NCBI RefSeq assembly: GCF_902459475.1
Contig: NZ_LR699114.1
Location: 434,001-498,000 of the forward strand
Length of the DNA: 64,000 bases
Direction of reading: 5' to 3'
Origin: Aquicella lusitana
GTDB taxonomy: Bacteria; Pseudomonadota; Gammaproteobacteria; DSM-16500
Position numbers and translations under genes: made by a program
Shown here: in pieces, positions 1 to 13,819 of the stretch
Position numbering within the stretch: position 1 is the first letter of the stretch
How the letters are laid out: each line of letters opens with the position of its first letter
Notes under the pieces: model-generated
Databases searched by the model: none
What the model saw: only the letters and a program-made list of their open reading frames with translations
Told to the model about the DNA's origin: nothing

Positions 1-798
1 TACCGCACGAAGCAGCGGAATATTATCGGTAAGGTAGCTAGCAAGTGATTGGCTAATGGTACCCAGATTGAGAGTAAAGCTATGTTTAGCGTTAAGCGTT
101 TGCAGTAAACAGCCGATGGCGTGGTGTGAAAGATTCGACAGCGAGCCGCTCAGATCAAGCTCTTGAAGAGAATTATTTGAGGATAAACCGCTTATCATGG
201 CCTGAAAATGAGGGTATTGCAGGTTGATATTTCGTAGCGAAAGTTTAATCAGTGTGTCATTGACTGCAAGAGCACTTAAGAGTGTGGTGAGGGTCAGGTC
301 ATCGCTTGAGGGAGTGTCAAGCGCATTATTGTCCAGGGTCAGTACCTTAAGGGTTTTGTTGTATGAAATGAAAGAATTGATAATATTGCGATCTATGCTG
401 TCTATCGCGTTGTCAGCAAGATTGAGCGATTCTAATCCCGTGTTGGGATTACGGGCAATAGCATTAAGCAGGCAGCTTGCGCCGTCACTGCCAAGACTGT
501 TCCCTGAAACATCTAACTCTTTTAACGATGTATTTTTCCGTAATGCCCAAGCCAACTGTCGCATACTGCTGAAATTGAGTTTGTTTTGAGCCAAGTTCAA
601 GACCTGAAGCCGCCCTGTTTCCAAAATTGCCAAGGCAGTTGAAGACAAAAAACCAAAGAGGTCATTATTGCTGAGGTCCAGATAAACCGGATTGAGGGAA
701 AGCAGGGTGTTTAGCCATTCGTCATCTAATGATTTGTTTTTTAGCACGAATTTACCGTCTATTGAAGAAGCGATCGCTGGTTTTTCTCCGCTTAACAT
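1..798 (-). CDS. Leucine-rich repeat protein (C-terminus beyond window)
   Basis: The minus strand is open from an ATG at 798 to the window edge, giving 266 visible residues. They form ribonuclease-inhibitor-like leucine-rich repeats, seen as recurring units such as LKELDVSGNSLGSDG, LESLNLADNAID and LKVLTLDNNALD, each about 28-30 residues. An AAGGGG ribosome site lies 9 bases upstream of this ATG; an in-frame ATG at 804 is closer to it and less well spaced. No signal peptide or membrane segment is visible. LRR proteins of this type usually bind other proteins, and in Legionellales many are secreted into host cells; that role is inference. It diverges from the RAP-like gene at 1013, with about 210 AT-rich bases between them. 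Confidence 0.8.
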   Translation of the reverse strand, partial: MLSGEKPAIASSIDGKFVLKNKSLDDEWLNTLLSLNPVYLDLSNNDLFGFLSSTALAILETGRLQVLNLAQNKLNFSSMRQLAWALRKNTSLKELDVSGNSLGSDGASCLLNAIARNPNTGLESLNLADNAIDSIDRNIINSFISYNKTLKVLTLDNNALDTPSSDDLTLTTLLSALAVNDTLIKLSLRNINLQYPHFQAMISGLSSNNSLQELDLSGSLSNLSHHAIGCLLQTLNAKHSFTLNLGTISQSLASYLTDNIPLLRAV

Positions 799-1012
799 GA
801 TCATTTTCCCCTTATTTTGCTTGTCTTAATGGTACAAAAACTATAGATTAGGCGACCTTTCCTGGCATGAATTGGTTAATATTTTATTAATATTCAAGTT
901 TTATAATCACACTTCACATCATATTGAGATTTTTAAAATTATTAAAGTCTAAAGACCCAAAAAAATAATAGCATTTAATGCTGAAATAACACACACAGCA
1001 AACGAGATTTCA

Positions 1013-4000
1013 ATGTATAACCGTCACAAAAAAAGCGCCAAAGCAACGGGCAAGCCTGACTTGTTTCAAAAGGCAGATAGTTTTAATGAGAAATGCCTTG
1101 GTGCTCTCCACGAGTTAAAAAAACTGAGCAAATCATTAACTGATATCCACTCTGATCATTCCAGTGTCAAGAAAAACTTACGGAAGGATACGTTATTGCA
1201 ACTGCGCTCGGAAATTGCAGAGCAAACCAAGAAAATATTAAATAATGTATCTGCAATAGAAAAAACGATTGCGCACGACAAAATAGACAGCGAAATAGCT
1301 GAGGCAATCGCAGAGCTAGAAGACGAATACAAAATAAAAACGAATGAAATCACAGAGGACTTGGCCCGTTTGGAAGAAAGCAAACGGCATGCAAAAGAAG
1401 AATTAAGAAAAATACAGAGCCAAGTGAATCAGCTTAAATTAATTTTGGCAAATTTACCAAAAGAAAGTGATCTTGCCCTGATCGCTAAATTATTGGAGTG
1501 GTCCGGTGAGGAGAAAAAAAAATGGAAAGAGATGTTTGTAGAGGCAGAAAAATATCAAGCCCGCTATTCGATTTTTAAGCTAAAAGATGCGCTTTTGGGT
1601 TCCTCGCATCCTGTTGAGAATCCGGCAGAAGCTATTCTTGCTGAAATAAAGAATAAAATAAAAACACTTGAAGCTGCTATCTCTTCGACGGAAGCTTTAA
1701 TTGAAGACGATGAAACAAAAGTCGAAACGCTTATCGTTAAGATGAAACATTTGCGCGAGCAAAACGATGCGTTTTTGCTTAAGTTGGGGAATAGCAAAGA
1801 TAAGTATTTGAATACACTGAATCAATGCAATGAAGAATTAAAAGAAATTTATAAGCAGGCCCAGAGAAGAGAATTACTCGATGAGATTGATAAGGCGATC
1901 TCGAGGCTGGAAAAAGAAGAGAGCCTAATGGGCCGATTAGACCAGCTGACAGAGCAGGCGCGCGGTCGAACCAGAGAGATGGCGTCTATTAGCAATGAAG
2001 TGAGAGAGCTATGTTTTACTTGGGAGTTGGCGGGAGATTTTGACAGTCAGGACGAGAGGCTGGGTTCACTGAAAAAGAAGTTTGCCAACCTGGAAAAGAA
2101 AAAAAATAGAACGGTACAGCAGGCTGCCGAGGTGGTTAAGGCGATTGCCGGTGTTACCGGTGCCGTCATGCAAGAGTATCAAGACAGCGTGCCCGGGGAA
2201 ATCAGAAGGCAGCTTAAGATACTTGAAGCGCTTAATTCCTCTCTTTCTAAAGAAATGGAAAACGTTACAGCAAGCGTGAAAAAGAAGCAGGTTGAAATAG
2301 ATTCAGCCTTGAAAATACGCGCGCAGCATAACTCGATGATTCAATATGAAGAAATGCTGACTCAATACCTTTCGGACATTCATTCCGATGAAGCCAGTTT
2401 CGCAGAGGTGGCAGAGAGGTTTTCTGATATCAGTGGGAAATTGCAATTTAACGGAAAGGCATTAAAGTTGTGTGATGAAACTTTTAAATGTCTGGCCATT
2501 ATACAGAAAGAGAAGGGCGGAAAAGATAATAACCAAAAGCTATTAGCAAGCTTGAAAGTCTTCGCTTCATTTTTGACGGCTTATATCCAAGACGCGAATC
2601 CAAAGGGTATCCATGAAGCGCATGTTTATGTTCTTTCAATTTTAAGTTCCCTGCAGCAAATGAAATTTTTCGATTTGAGTACAGGGCTGATGAAGAACAT
2701 GGGAGCGCTGCTGGATTTAAGCGGGTCAGCAACGGTCATTGAAGATATTAAGCTTTGTTTGTTGTTTAAAATGCCGGTTTTGCCTGTGATAATAGACATT
2801 GCTAATGATAGAGTGCTGGCCAATTTTTCTGCTGCACAAATTACAGAGTTATTGCAAATTTGCGAACAAATTGGTCTGAATAGGACGGGCAAACAGGATG
2901 ACCAAAAAATAGCATCGTCTGAATTCAGTAAATTACAAGGCAAGTTTGAGTTATATTCCATTCGGGAGCACACTCAACAGCTGAGTATTTGCAAAGACAT
3001 CCCTGAGGTCGCCGAGTTAGTTAACAAGCTAAGAAATAAATTGAAGACCCATCTGGGTCATTACGAGATGCTGATCGCGCTGGATCTGGCATTTAATAAA
3101 ATGAATGTCTTTCGGAAAGCGGGCGGATTAAACAATACTAAGAAGAAGCCTGATATGTCTGGCCTTCTGGATGCGCTAAGCGATTTTTTATCTTATTATC
3201 AGCCGAATCCTAAAAATGCTTCCACGCAGCATAAATTCATTATCAATATATTACGCAACATTAACGAAATGCAATTTGCCATCATGGGGCGGGATAAGAC
3301 CAGGATAGCGTCTTTGCTTTGTTTCGCACATATCAAGTCTACGGTGACTTTACAGGCGCTGAGCGAGCAATTATTAATTTGTGCGCGAGCAGGCATTAGC
3401 ATTCGTGAATCGCTTGAACGTGTTTGTACGGAGCTTTTTATTAATGGAACAGATCAAAATAATCTTTCCATTATTCTGTATGCCTGCTGTTTGCATGATA
3501 CATCCTATCCCAGCAGTAAAATCCCGGAGAAAATTGTTAAAGCCTGTCTTGATCGGGCGAAGTTACTGCAATCCAATGAAACAAGCAAATCGTCGAAGAG
3601 GAAAGGCGCAGCAGATACAACGGTAATTGAGAAAATGTTCTACTCCAATTCTGCCGAGCGGTTTCAAAATAATAACCTAAAAGATGTTAAATTTGCCCGG
3701 TTCCTGCTGATGGCTGTGGCTTTTTATGGTTATTCGATGGGCGAAGATAATGTAAAGTATCTTTCTTCTTATGTGGAATTCAATGATGAAAACACGATTT
3801 CAGAACCTCAAAAGAACTTGTTCCTTTATTTAACTGAGCAGTTCAAGGATCAGCAGTTTATTAAGATTACAATGGAGCAGAAAGCTGTCGCGGGTATGAG
3901 TGCGGATTTACTGATATTTAATCAGAAAACAGGCAAAAGGGTCAATGTAGAATACGATGGGTTGGACCACTATTATAAAAGACCTAACTTTACTTGCACA

Positions 4001-5263
4001 TTTAATCAGCTGAGAGAAGATCGTGTCCGTGATTTCATCATGACAAAGAATGGCTATGAAGTGTTGCGGGTCAATGTAAATGATTTTTGCATTACCAAAA
4101 CTGGAAAATTGCTCACTTCTCAAAGATTGCGGGATTTTATTTCAAATTTGAAAGGTGAAGATAGCTCGTTAAAAAAGACTGAATCGGATCGGCGCTTGGG
4201 AAGGAGCGATGTATCACGCAAGTCTTCTTTCTCTGAACAGCATCGTACGCGAGAGAGCAAAGTGCGAGCGGCATGCATCTATAAGAAGGTCGAAAAGAAG
4301 GTCGAAAAAACGACGCCACAGGGGCTTCCATTGGGTGCATCTGTCTTGTCTGAAATTCACTCCGCGATGCCTCTGTTAAAGGAGACGCCGAGCTTAACCA
4401 AGGCCACAAAGACTGTTTGTACCTCAACACCTGATTTGGTTTCAAATGAAATGGTATCAAATGCGTTTTCCGAACACCTCATGGCTTCGGAAGAGCAGAC
4501 TTATCTGGAATATCAAGAAGAGAAATACGCCGAAGAGAAATACGAAGAAGAGAAATATCAGGAACCGGAATATTCCGAATATTCCGAATATTCCGAAACG
4601 CAGGCGCTTTCAACCGAATTTGAGCAAGACCCATATCAGCTTAATGAATGCCAGTATACGGAGTTTGATTATTACAATTCAGGTAATTTTTATCCCGTCC
4701 AAGAGACAACGCCTGCTACTTTTTTCCCCTATCCGTCGCAGGATATTGAACATCAACAGAATCCCTATTGCACGACGCAGTATCCCCAGCAATATCCGCA
4801 AATGCCGTATATGCCACCAAATTTTGCGCCCTATCAGCAGCCTTCTCTCTCTCCGAGCCAGAGACAGTATCCGCAGCATGGCGTATTCTATCCGCCGTCC
4901 TCAATGCATCAGTATGGCATGCCATATCAGTATGGTTTGCCATATACTTTCCAGAACTTTATAGCGCCGCCTCAAAGCGTGCCTTTCACTCATTCGGCGC
5001 CTCCGTACCAGCATTCTGGTTTCGGTATGAATCATTCTGAGCGCACAGAATCTCCTTTGCCTCCCAACCTGGAGCAGGTGCAGGCTCAGCCCCGATTTTA
5101 TCGTGACTCTACTACATCTTTACTGTTTTCTCGTGACCTTAGCCGGCAACCAGTCAATACAATCCAGCAACCGGTTAACACAGCCCCACAGCCGGTGAAC
5201 TCCATCCAGCAACAAACAGCGAACATAAAGCAACCGGATCCAAGGGTTATACAAAAGCGCTAG
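1013..5263 (+). CDS. Large coiled-coil protein with RAP-like domain and Tyr/Pro/Gln-rich tail
   Basis: A 1416-residue protein. Residues 1 to about 470 are Lys/Glu-rich and strongly coiled-coil-like. Residues about 490-940 are helical and contain two weakly similar blocks (each with a QxNPK or DANPK element, then an IL..M+F stretch, then a LLICxxxGI-like end), suggesting degenerate helical repeats. Residues about 955-1035 resemble a RAP domain, an endonuclease-like fold linked to RNA binding: D965, then VEYDG (E980, D982), H986 and a closing GYEVLRVNVNDF. The C-terminal 250 residues are low complexity, with EEKY and YSE repeats (nucleotides about 4510-4600) followed by Tyr/Pro/Gln-rich sequence. 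RAP domains are typical of organelle-targeted eukaryotic proteins and uncommon in bacteria. The ribosome site is weak. A host-directed role is inference. Confidence 0.75.
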   Translation: MYNRHKKSAKATGKPDLFQKADSFNEKCLGALHELKKLSKSLTDIHSDHSSVKKNLRKDTLLQLRSEIAEQTKKILNNVSAIEKTIAHDKIDSEIAEAIAELEDEYKIKTNEITEDLARLEESKRHAKEELRKIQSQVNQLKLILANLPKESDLALIAKLLEWSGEEKKKWKEMFVEAEKYQARYSIFKLKDALLGSSHPVENPAEAILAEIKNKIKTLEAAISSTEALIEDDETKVETLIVKMKHLREQNDAFLLKLGNSKDKYLNTLNQCNEELKEIYKQAQRRELLDEIDKAISRLEKEESLMGRLDQLTEQARGRTREMASISNEVRELCFTWELAGDFDSQDERLGSLKKKFANLEKKKNRTVQQAAEVVKAIAGVTGAVMQEYQDSVPGEIRRQLKILEALNSSLSKEMENVTASVKKKQVEIDSALKIRAQHNSMIQYEEMLTQYLSDIHSDEASFAEVAERFSDISGKLQFNGKALKLCDETFKCLAIIQKEKGGKDNNQKLLASLKVFASFLTAYIQDANPKGIHEAHVYVLSILSSLQQMKFFDLSTGLMKNMGALLDLSGSATVIEDIKLCLLFKMPVLPVIIDIANDRVLANFSAAQITELLQICEQIGLNRTGKQDDQKIASSEFSKLQGKFELYSIREHTQQLSICKDIPEVAELVNKLRNKLKTHLGHYEMLIALDLAFNKMNVFRKAGGLNNTKKKPDMSGLLDALSDFLSYYQPNPKNASTQHKFIINILRNINEMQFAIMGRDKTRIASLLCFAHIKSTVTLQALSEQLLICARAGISIRESLERVCTELFINGTDQNNLSIILYACCLHDTSYPSSKIPEKIVKACLDRAKLLQSNETSKSSKRKGAADTTVIEKMFYSNSAERFQNNNLKDVKFARFLLMAVAFYGYSMGEDNVKYLSSYVEFNDENTISEPQKNLFLYLTEQFKDQQFIKITMEQKAVAGMSADLLIFNQKTGKRVNVEYDGLDHYYKRPNFTCTFNQLREDRVRDFIMTKNGYEVLRVNVNDFCITKTGKLLTSQRLRDFISNLKGEDSSLKKTESDRRLGRSDVSRKSSFSEQHRTRESKVRAACIYKKVEKKVEKTTPQGLPLGASVLSEIHSAMPLLKETPSLTKATKTVCTSTPDLVSNEMVSNAFSEHLMASEEQTYLEYQEEKYAEEKYEEEKYQEPEYSEYSEYSETQALSTEFEQDPYQLNECQYTEFDYYNSGNFYPVQETTPATFFPYPSQDIEHQQNPYCTTQYPQQYPQMPYMPPNFAPYQQPSLSPSQRQYPQHGVFYPPSSMHQYGMPYQYGLPYTFQNFIAPPQSVPFTHSAPPYQHSGFGMNHSERTESPLPPNLEQVQAQPRFYRDSTTSLLFSRDLSRQPVNTIQQPVNTAPQPVNSIQQQTANIKQPDPRVIQKR

Positions 5264-5315
5264 TAAGGGCACAAATCAGGATTATTTAAAGCCTTGCTGC
5301 TTTTGACGACGTGAT

Positions 5316-6449
5316 TTATGCACTGTAATAAATGCCACCCAAAATCGCAGCCTGTTTTGCGCCGGTAACACTCGGCAGGTTGCCGGGTTGGCGATGCAGG
5401 GTTTGTTTTGCGAGCCAGGCGAAGGCCGTCGCTTCCATCCAGTCAGGATCAATGCCATAAGCTTTAGTCGAGGCTACTGTGAAATGCGGCGCAGCAAGTG
5501 TTTGCATGCGCTGCATTAGAAAAGCATTGTGTGCTCCTCCGCCGCAGACCAGTATTTCGCCACTAGAAAAATAGCGCTGAATGGCTTCAAGAATGCTCAC
5601 TGCTGTTAATTCAGCAAGCGTTGCCTGCACATCCACAGCTGAAATGGCCTTGCCATAAATCAGTAATTGCTTGTGCAGCCAGGCGGAATTGAAATATTCC
5701 CGCCCGGTACTTTTGGGAGGCGGCAAATGAAAATAGGGATCAGATAGCATTTGTTTGACCAGGTCGGCATGCACATTTCCCTGTTTGCCCCATTTGCCCT
5801 GTTGATCATAGGTAGCCTGATGATGTGCCTCAATCCAGGCATCCATGAGTATATTGCCTGGACCCGTATCAAATCCAAAAACAGGCATTTCTTTTGCTTG
5901 CGCAAGCAGCGTGATATTGGCGATGCCTCCAATATTGACTATCACACGATTCGTGTCAGTTGAAGCCAGCACTTGCTGATGAAATGCGGGCACAAGCGGC
6001 GCGCCTTGGCCGCCAAACGCCATATCTTTGCGGCGGAAATCGGCAATGGTTGTGATACCGGTCAAGGAGGCAATCGTGTTGGGGTCACCAATTTGCAGGC
6101 TGAATCGATAAGGCCGGTCTGGGTAGTGACGGATGGTTTGCCCGTGGCTGCCAATGGCCTTGATGGAAGCGGCAGAAATGGCGTGCTGTTTCAATAAGTC
6201 ATTGGCGGCTTGTGCAAATGCTTGCCCCAGTATAACGTCGAGCTCGCCCAGGCGTTCTATCTCATCTTCTCCTCTTTGGCATAGTGCCAGAATTTGATCG
6301 CGAATAGCTTGAGAATAAGGCGCATAATGGGTCGCTATCACGCGAGGGATAGCGGTCTCAAAATCAACCAGTGCCGCATCAATACCATCAGCGCTCGTGC
6401 CTGACATTAATCCTATATAAAATTCGGTATCCGCTTTGCTTTCTGTCAT
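5316..6449 (-). CDS. anmK: Anhydro-N-acetylmuramic acid kinase
   Basis: Phosphorylates 1,6-anhydro-MurNAc with ring opening, in cytoplasmic peptidoglycan recycling. Family signatures are visible: the ATP-binding MSGTSADGIDAALVDF near the N-terminus, GSHGQTIRHYP, NIGGIANIT, FDTGPGN and the CGGGAHN motif near the C-terminus. The reading frame is open up to 6587, but the ATG at 6449 is preferred. It has an AAGAGG ribosome site 6-7 bases upstream, gives 377 residues (normal for the family), and removes an overlap with tyrS. The gene diverges from tyrS and the rRNA operon, an arrangement also found in Pseudomonas. Confidence 0.95.
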   Translation of the reverse strand: MTESKADTEFYIGLMSGTSADGIDAALVDFETAIPRVIATHYAPYSQAIRDQILALCQRGEDEIERLGELDVILGQAFAQAANDLLKQHAISAASIKAIGSHGQTIRHYPDRPYRFSLQIGDPNTIASLTGITTIADFRRKDMAFGGQGAPLVPAFHQQVLASTDTNRVIVNIGGIANITLLAQAKEMPVFGFDTGPGNILMDAWIEAHHQATYDQQGKWGKQGNVHADLVKQMLSDPYFHLPPPKSTGREYFNSAWLHKQLLIYGKAISAVDVQATLAELTAVSILEAIQRYFSSGEILVCGGGAHNAFLMQRMQTLAAPHFTVASTKAYGIDPDWMEATAFAWLAKQTLHRQPGNLPSVTGAKQAAILGGIYYSA

Positions 6450-6580
6450 TAGAGGCCTCTTCTCAAGATACGAACTACGGAATGTGCGGGAATATAAAAC
6501 CTTTCTGCTTGCATTGGGTATTGTGCCATAATTTCGGCTTCCTTTTAAAAATGATTTGCTAAAAAGCGGAGATGTATTTG

Positions 6581-7780
6581 ATGGCAACGATTGATGAAGC
6601 TTTATCGATCATTCGTCGAGGAACAGAAGAAATCCTTGTTGAAGAAGAATTAATTGAGAAACTGAAGTCCGGCAGGCCTCTGCGCGTGAAGCTAGGTTGT
6701 GATCCCACTGCGCCGGATTTGCATCTCGGCCATACCGTTGTATTAAACAAGCTGAGGCAGTTTCAGGATCTGGGCCACGAGGTGCAATTTTTAATCGGTG
6801 ACTTTACCGGCATGATCGGTGATCCTTCCGGAAAAAATGAAACACGGCCGCCGCTTTCACGTGAGCAGGTGCAGGAAAACGCGCAGACTTACCAAAAACA
6901 GGTTTTTAAAATTCTGGATCCGGCAAAAACGCAGATCATGTTTAACTCAGCGTGGATGAATAAATTGACATCGGCAGATTTAATCCGCTTGGCTTCTACT
7001 TATACCGTTGCCCGTATGCTGGAGCGAGACGACTTTCATAAGCGTTATACGACCGGCCAGCCAATCGCTATCCACGAGTTCCTTTATCCGCTGCTGCAGG
7101 GTTATGACTCTGTTGCCATGCAATCGGACATTGAGCTCGGCGGCACCGACCAGAAATTTAATCTTCTGATGGGCAGGGAGCTGCAGAAACACTTTAATCA
7201 AAAACCTCAAATCATCATTACATTGCCTTTATTGCCCGGGCTGGATGGGGTGAAGAAAATGTCCAAGTCGGTGGGCAACTATATCGGTATTAGTGAGTCG
7301 CCTGACCAGATTTTCGGTAAGGTGATGTCTATTTCGGATGAAACGATGTGGCTTTGGTATGAGCTCATCAGCTTCCGCTCATTGGCTGAGGTCAGGAAGC
7401 TCCGTGACGCGGTCAATGAAGGCATGAATCCGCGGGATGTGAAATTCCTATTAGCAGAAGAAATAGCGGGCCGTTTCCACGGCGAACAGGCCGGCAGGCA
7501 AGCGCGGGAAAATTTTGTGGCGCAATTTCAGAAAGGTCAGCTGCCTGAAGAGATGCCTGAAGTAAAACTCGCTATGGGTGAAAAAGGGATGTCTATTGCT
7601 GCCGTGATCAAATCCGCCGGACTAGCAGAGAGCGCTTCAGAGGCAAACCGCCTTATTCAACAAGGTGCTGTGCGCGTGGATGGTGAACGGATTCAGGATA
7701 GAAATGTACTGTTTGAAGATAAAAAGACAATTATTTTACAGGTTGGTAAGCGTCGCTTTGCAAAAGTAACGCTGGAATAA
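6581..7780 (+). CDS. tyrS: Tyrosyl-tRNA synthetase
   Basis: Charges tRNA-Tyr with tyrosine. Class I signatures are present: HLGHT (HIGH-type) and KMSKS, preceded by [13 protein letters not shown]. The C-terminal part, ending in [17 protein letters not shown], is an S4-type RNA-binding domain. At 399 residues it matches the short bacterial TyrRS subtype. An upstream in-frame ATG at 6572 directly abuts the GCGGAG ribosome site, so the ATG at 6581, with a 9-base spacing, is the better start. The stop is followed after about 30 bases by the rRNA promoter. Confidence 0.96.
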   Translation: MATIDEALSIIRRGTEEILVEEELIEKLKSGRPLRVKLGCDPTAPDLHLGHTVVLNKLRQFQDLGHEVQFLIGDFTGMIGDPSGKNETRPPLSREQVQENAQTYQKQVFKILDPAKTQIMFNSAWMNKLTSADLIRLASTYTVARMLERDDFHKRYTTGQPIAIHEFLYPLLQGYDSVAMQSDIELGGTDQKFNLLMGRELQKHFNQKPQIIITLPLLPGLDGVKKMSKSVGNYIGISESPDQIFGKVMSISDETMWLWYELISFRSLAEVRKLRDAVNEGMNPRDVKFLLAEEIAGRFHGEQAGRQARENFVAQFQKGQLPEEMPEVKLAMGEKGMSIAAVIKSAGLAESASEANRLIQQGAVRVDGERIQDRNVLFEDKKTIILQVGKRRFAKVTLE

Positions 7781-7809
7781 AAAAAATTAAAATTTTTATA
7801 TTTTTAGTG

Positions 7810-7837
7810 TTGACACAAAACAGAGAACGGGTAGAAT
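7810..7837 (+). promoter_or_regulatory. rRNA operon promoter
   Basis: A perfect -35 TTGACA (7810-7815) and a -10 TAGAAT (7832-7837) are separated by 16 bases. The roughly 25 bases upstream are almost entirely A/T, as in an UP element. The bases after the -10 (GCGCCCTC) form a GC-rich discriminator of the kind found at stringently controlled rRNA promoters. Transcription should start near 7844. Confidence 0.85.
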
Positions 7838-7858
7838 GCGCCCTCTCAAGCGGTAAAA

Positions 7859-7869
7859 GTTCTTTAACA
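7859..7869 (+). promoter_or_regulatory. boxA antitermination site, 16S leader
   Basis: GTTCTTTAACA matches the rRNA boxA core (consensus TGCTCTTTAACA). The surrounding leader (about 7857-7895) pairs with the sequence downstream of 16S (about 9571-9611): both carry complementary TCTTTAACAAGAT / ATCTTGTTAAA and GTGCGCGC / GCGCGCAC segments. This forms the RNase III processing stalk. Confidence 0.7.
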
Positions 7870-7962
7870 AGATGAAAGAGTGAGATATGTGCGCGCTTAC
7901 CTGAGAAGGTAATGCAAGGAGAGAATTAGCTGTAGATTTATTTCTATGGCGAAGAGTTTCAA

Positions 7963-9510
<1,548 letters not shown>

Positions 9511-9655
9511 CTATTATTGCTGCGAAAGCAGCCAGCCGAAAGGCAAATGTAGATGCATACGACTCGGAATAGGCGCGCACATAAGTCACTCTTTTAAGAT
9601 CTTGTTAAATAAAGTTGTAGAGATGGGCTAGCAAAGCCCCATGAGTTATAGAAAG

Positions 9656-9729
<74 letters not shown>

Positions 9730-9770
9730 CTAACTAAGTGGAAGGGTGAAGAAGAGTAAAGGTTGAAGTT

Positions 9771-9843
9771 GGGGCCATAGCTCAGCTGGGAGAGCATCTG
9801 CTTTGCAAGCAGGGGGTCGTCGGTTCGATCCCGACTGGCTCCA
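9771..9843 (+). tRNA. tRNA-Ala (TGC)
   Basis: Second spacer tRNA. Acceptor GGGGCCA pairs with TGGCTCC, the anticodon TGC is at 9804-9806 and the T arm is GGTTCGATCCC. After the discriminator A the sequence reads GGG, so CCA is not encoded and must be added after transcription. Confidence 0.97.
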
Positions 9844-9917
9844 GGGTGAAGAGAGATTTGAAGATAAGGTTCTCGAGAAAGAGAAGGTTATGTTCTGATC
9901 TCTAGACGAGACAGAAA

Positions 9918-9928
9918 GTTCTTTAACA
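9918..9928 (+). promoter_or_regulatory. boxA antitermination site before 23S
   Basis: GTTCTTTAACA repeats the leader boxA exactly. It precedes the left arm of the 23S processing stalk: GGTTGTAAGAAGCGA near 9935 pairs with TCGCAATCTTACAACC near 13053, and ACTGGGTGTTA near 9977 pairs with TAACACCCAAGT near 13006. Confidence 0.65.
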
Positions 9929-10005
9929 AAATGGTTGTAAGAAGCGAAGTACACTGTACATGAAGATGTACAAAACTGGGTGTTACTTGTGTGAGAGTCA
10001 GCACA

Positions 10006-10028
10006 CCCGCAAAGAATGCGGGATGACG
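10006..10028 (+). repeat. GC-rich palindrome in spacer before 23S
   Basis: CCCGC-AAAGAAT-GCGGG followed by ATGACGAG is a hairpin of the dispersed CCCGCAA...TGCGGGATGACA family. It sits in the left side of the pre-23S stalk and has no counterpart in the standard stalk pairing. Confidence 0.5.
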
Positions 10029-10092
10029 AGTATGACGCTGGAAGTTAAGCTGATGCGCGCGAGCGTATGAGTAAGACGACTTAGGGTTATAT

Positions 10093-13003
<2,911 letters not shown>

Positions 13004-13024
13004 TATAACACCCAAGTCGTTTTG

Positions 13025-13049
13025 CCCCGCAACGAGTGCGGGGTGACAG
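13025..13049 (+). repeat. GC-rich palindrome between 23S end and its stalk
   Basis: CCCCGCAACGAGTGCGGGG followed by TGACAG. It is nearly identical to the palindrome at about 60131-60155 and lies between the 23S 3' end and the 3' arm of the processing stalk. Confidence 0.6.
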
Positions 13050-13075
13050 TGAATCGCAATCTTACAACCGTATTT

Positions 13076-13193
13076 TGCCTGGCGACCAGAGCAAGTGGGT
13101 ACCACCTGATCCCATCCCGAACTCAGAAGTGAAACCATTTAGCGCCTATGATAGTGTGGTTTTAACTACGCAAAAGTCGGTCATCGCCAGGCT
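13076..13193 (+). rRNA. rrf: 5S ribosomal RNA
   Basis: Starts TGCCTGGCGACC and ends GCCAGGCT, which pair as helix I. The conserved CCGAACTCAGAAGTGAAA is present. Length is 118 bases. It is the last gene of the rRNA operon. Confidence 0.96.
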
Positions 13194-13201
13194 CTAATTC
13201 G

Positions 13202-13240
13202 AAAAAACCCCGGCTGATTAACTCAACCGGGGTTTTTTGT
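13202..13240 (+). terminator. rRNA operon terminator
   Basis: AAAAAACCCCGG and CCGGGGTTTTTT form a perfect 12-bp stem with a 13-base loop, and the 3' arm ends in a T-run. It is about 10 bases after 5S. Confidence 0.92.
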
Positions 13241-13330
13241 TTTATGGGTCCACCGCTGCCAAAGTTTATCGCCTGGCGGACACGCCTGCCATATAAAAAC
13301 CTGTCATCGCTGTAATGGTTTGATCTTTAT

Positions 13331-13559
13331 CTGGACTTGACCATTTTTGAAAAGCATTCACAAAACTGTCATCCTGAGCGAAGCGAAGGATCTCCTTTTG
13401 TTATCGGGAGATCCTTCGAGCAAAAAATGCTCTCAGGATGACAGCATTATTGAGTATTTTGTAAAATGCCCAAAGCCCAGTTTATGAGATGTTATTACAA
13501 TGCTTCCCAACAACCAGCGCCGAAAAACCTGGATTGCTTCCGTTACGCTCGCAATGAAG
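13331..13559. repeat. MITE-like palindromic repeat, copy 1, with tail unit
   Basis: Fills most of the 345-base gap after the rRNA terminator. The element proper (13331-13480) begins CTGGACTTGACCATTTTT and ends AAAATGCCCAAAGCCCAG, an imperfect terminal inverted repeat. Nested inside are CTGTCATCCTGAGCG and CAGGATGACAG arms around an AAGGATCTCC...GGAGATCCTT hairpin. A tail unit (TTTATGAGATG to GCTCGCAATGAAG) follows to 13559. The copy at 38316-38543 has the same order of parts. Confidence 0.7.
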
Positions 13560-13587
13560 TTCAACCGGCCGTCTAATCTATCGCTGG

Positions 13588-13819
13588 TTATTGATGTGCA
13601 CGTTGTCGATTATTAAAATTTTGCGCTATTCGTAGATTAAGCTCTTCGGAAACTGCGGCACCAAGGCGATCAAATAACTTTAAGTATTCAGTCGTATCTT
13701 CAGCACGCTTACCGATATTCAGAATATTAGCTTTGTCAGCTAATATATCAAAAAACTTAGTACTTTTTGCGTGATTATCAGCAGCCTCTAAAGCTTTTTC
13801 TGCGATTTTGCTTATATTA
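13588..13819 (-). pseudogene. 3' fragment of glycosyltransferase-like gene, cut off by IS
   Basis: Reading on the minus strand from 13819, this segment encodes SKIAEKALEAADNHAKSTKF and on to a stop at 13588, about 75 residues. If the IS and one copy of its 7-bp target duplication are removed, the upstream reading frame (ending ...FEVAFNNI at 14834) continues into this segment without a frameshift and gives a 542-residue protein. An apparent ATG at 13896 lies inside the IS, so the 102-residue reading frame starting there is a chance fusion. Confidence 0.8.

Noticed and set aside
4446..4964. 172-residue frame with NIPNIPN repeats inside the RAP-like gene
   Set aside because: A +1-frame shadow of the repetitive EEKY/YSE coding region.
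6509..6532. tyrS promoter from TTGCAT and CATAAT
   Set aside because: Spacer is only 12 bases, too short for a sigma-70 promoter.
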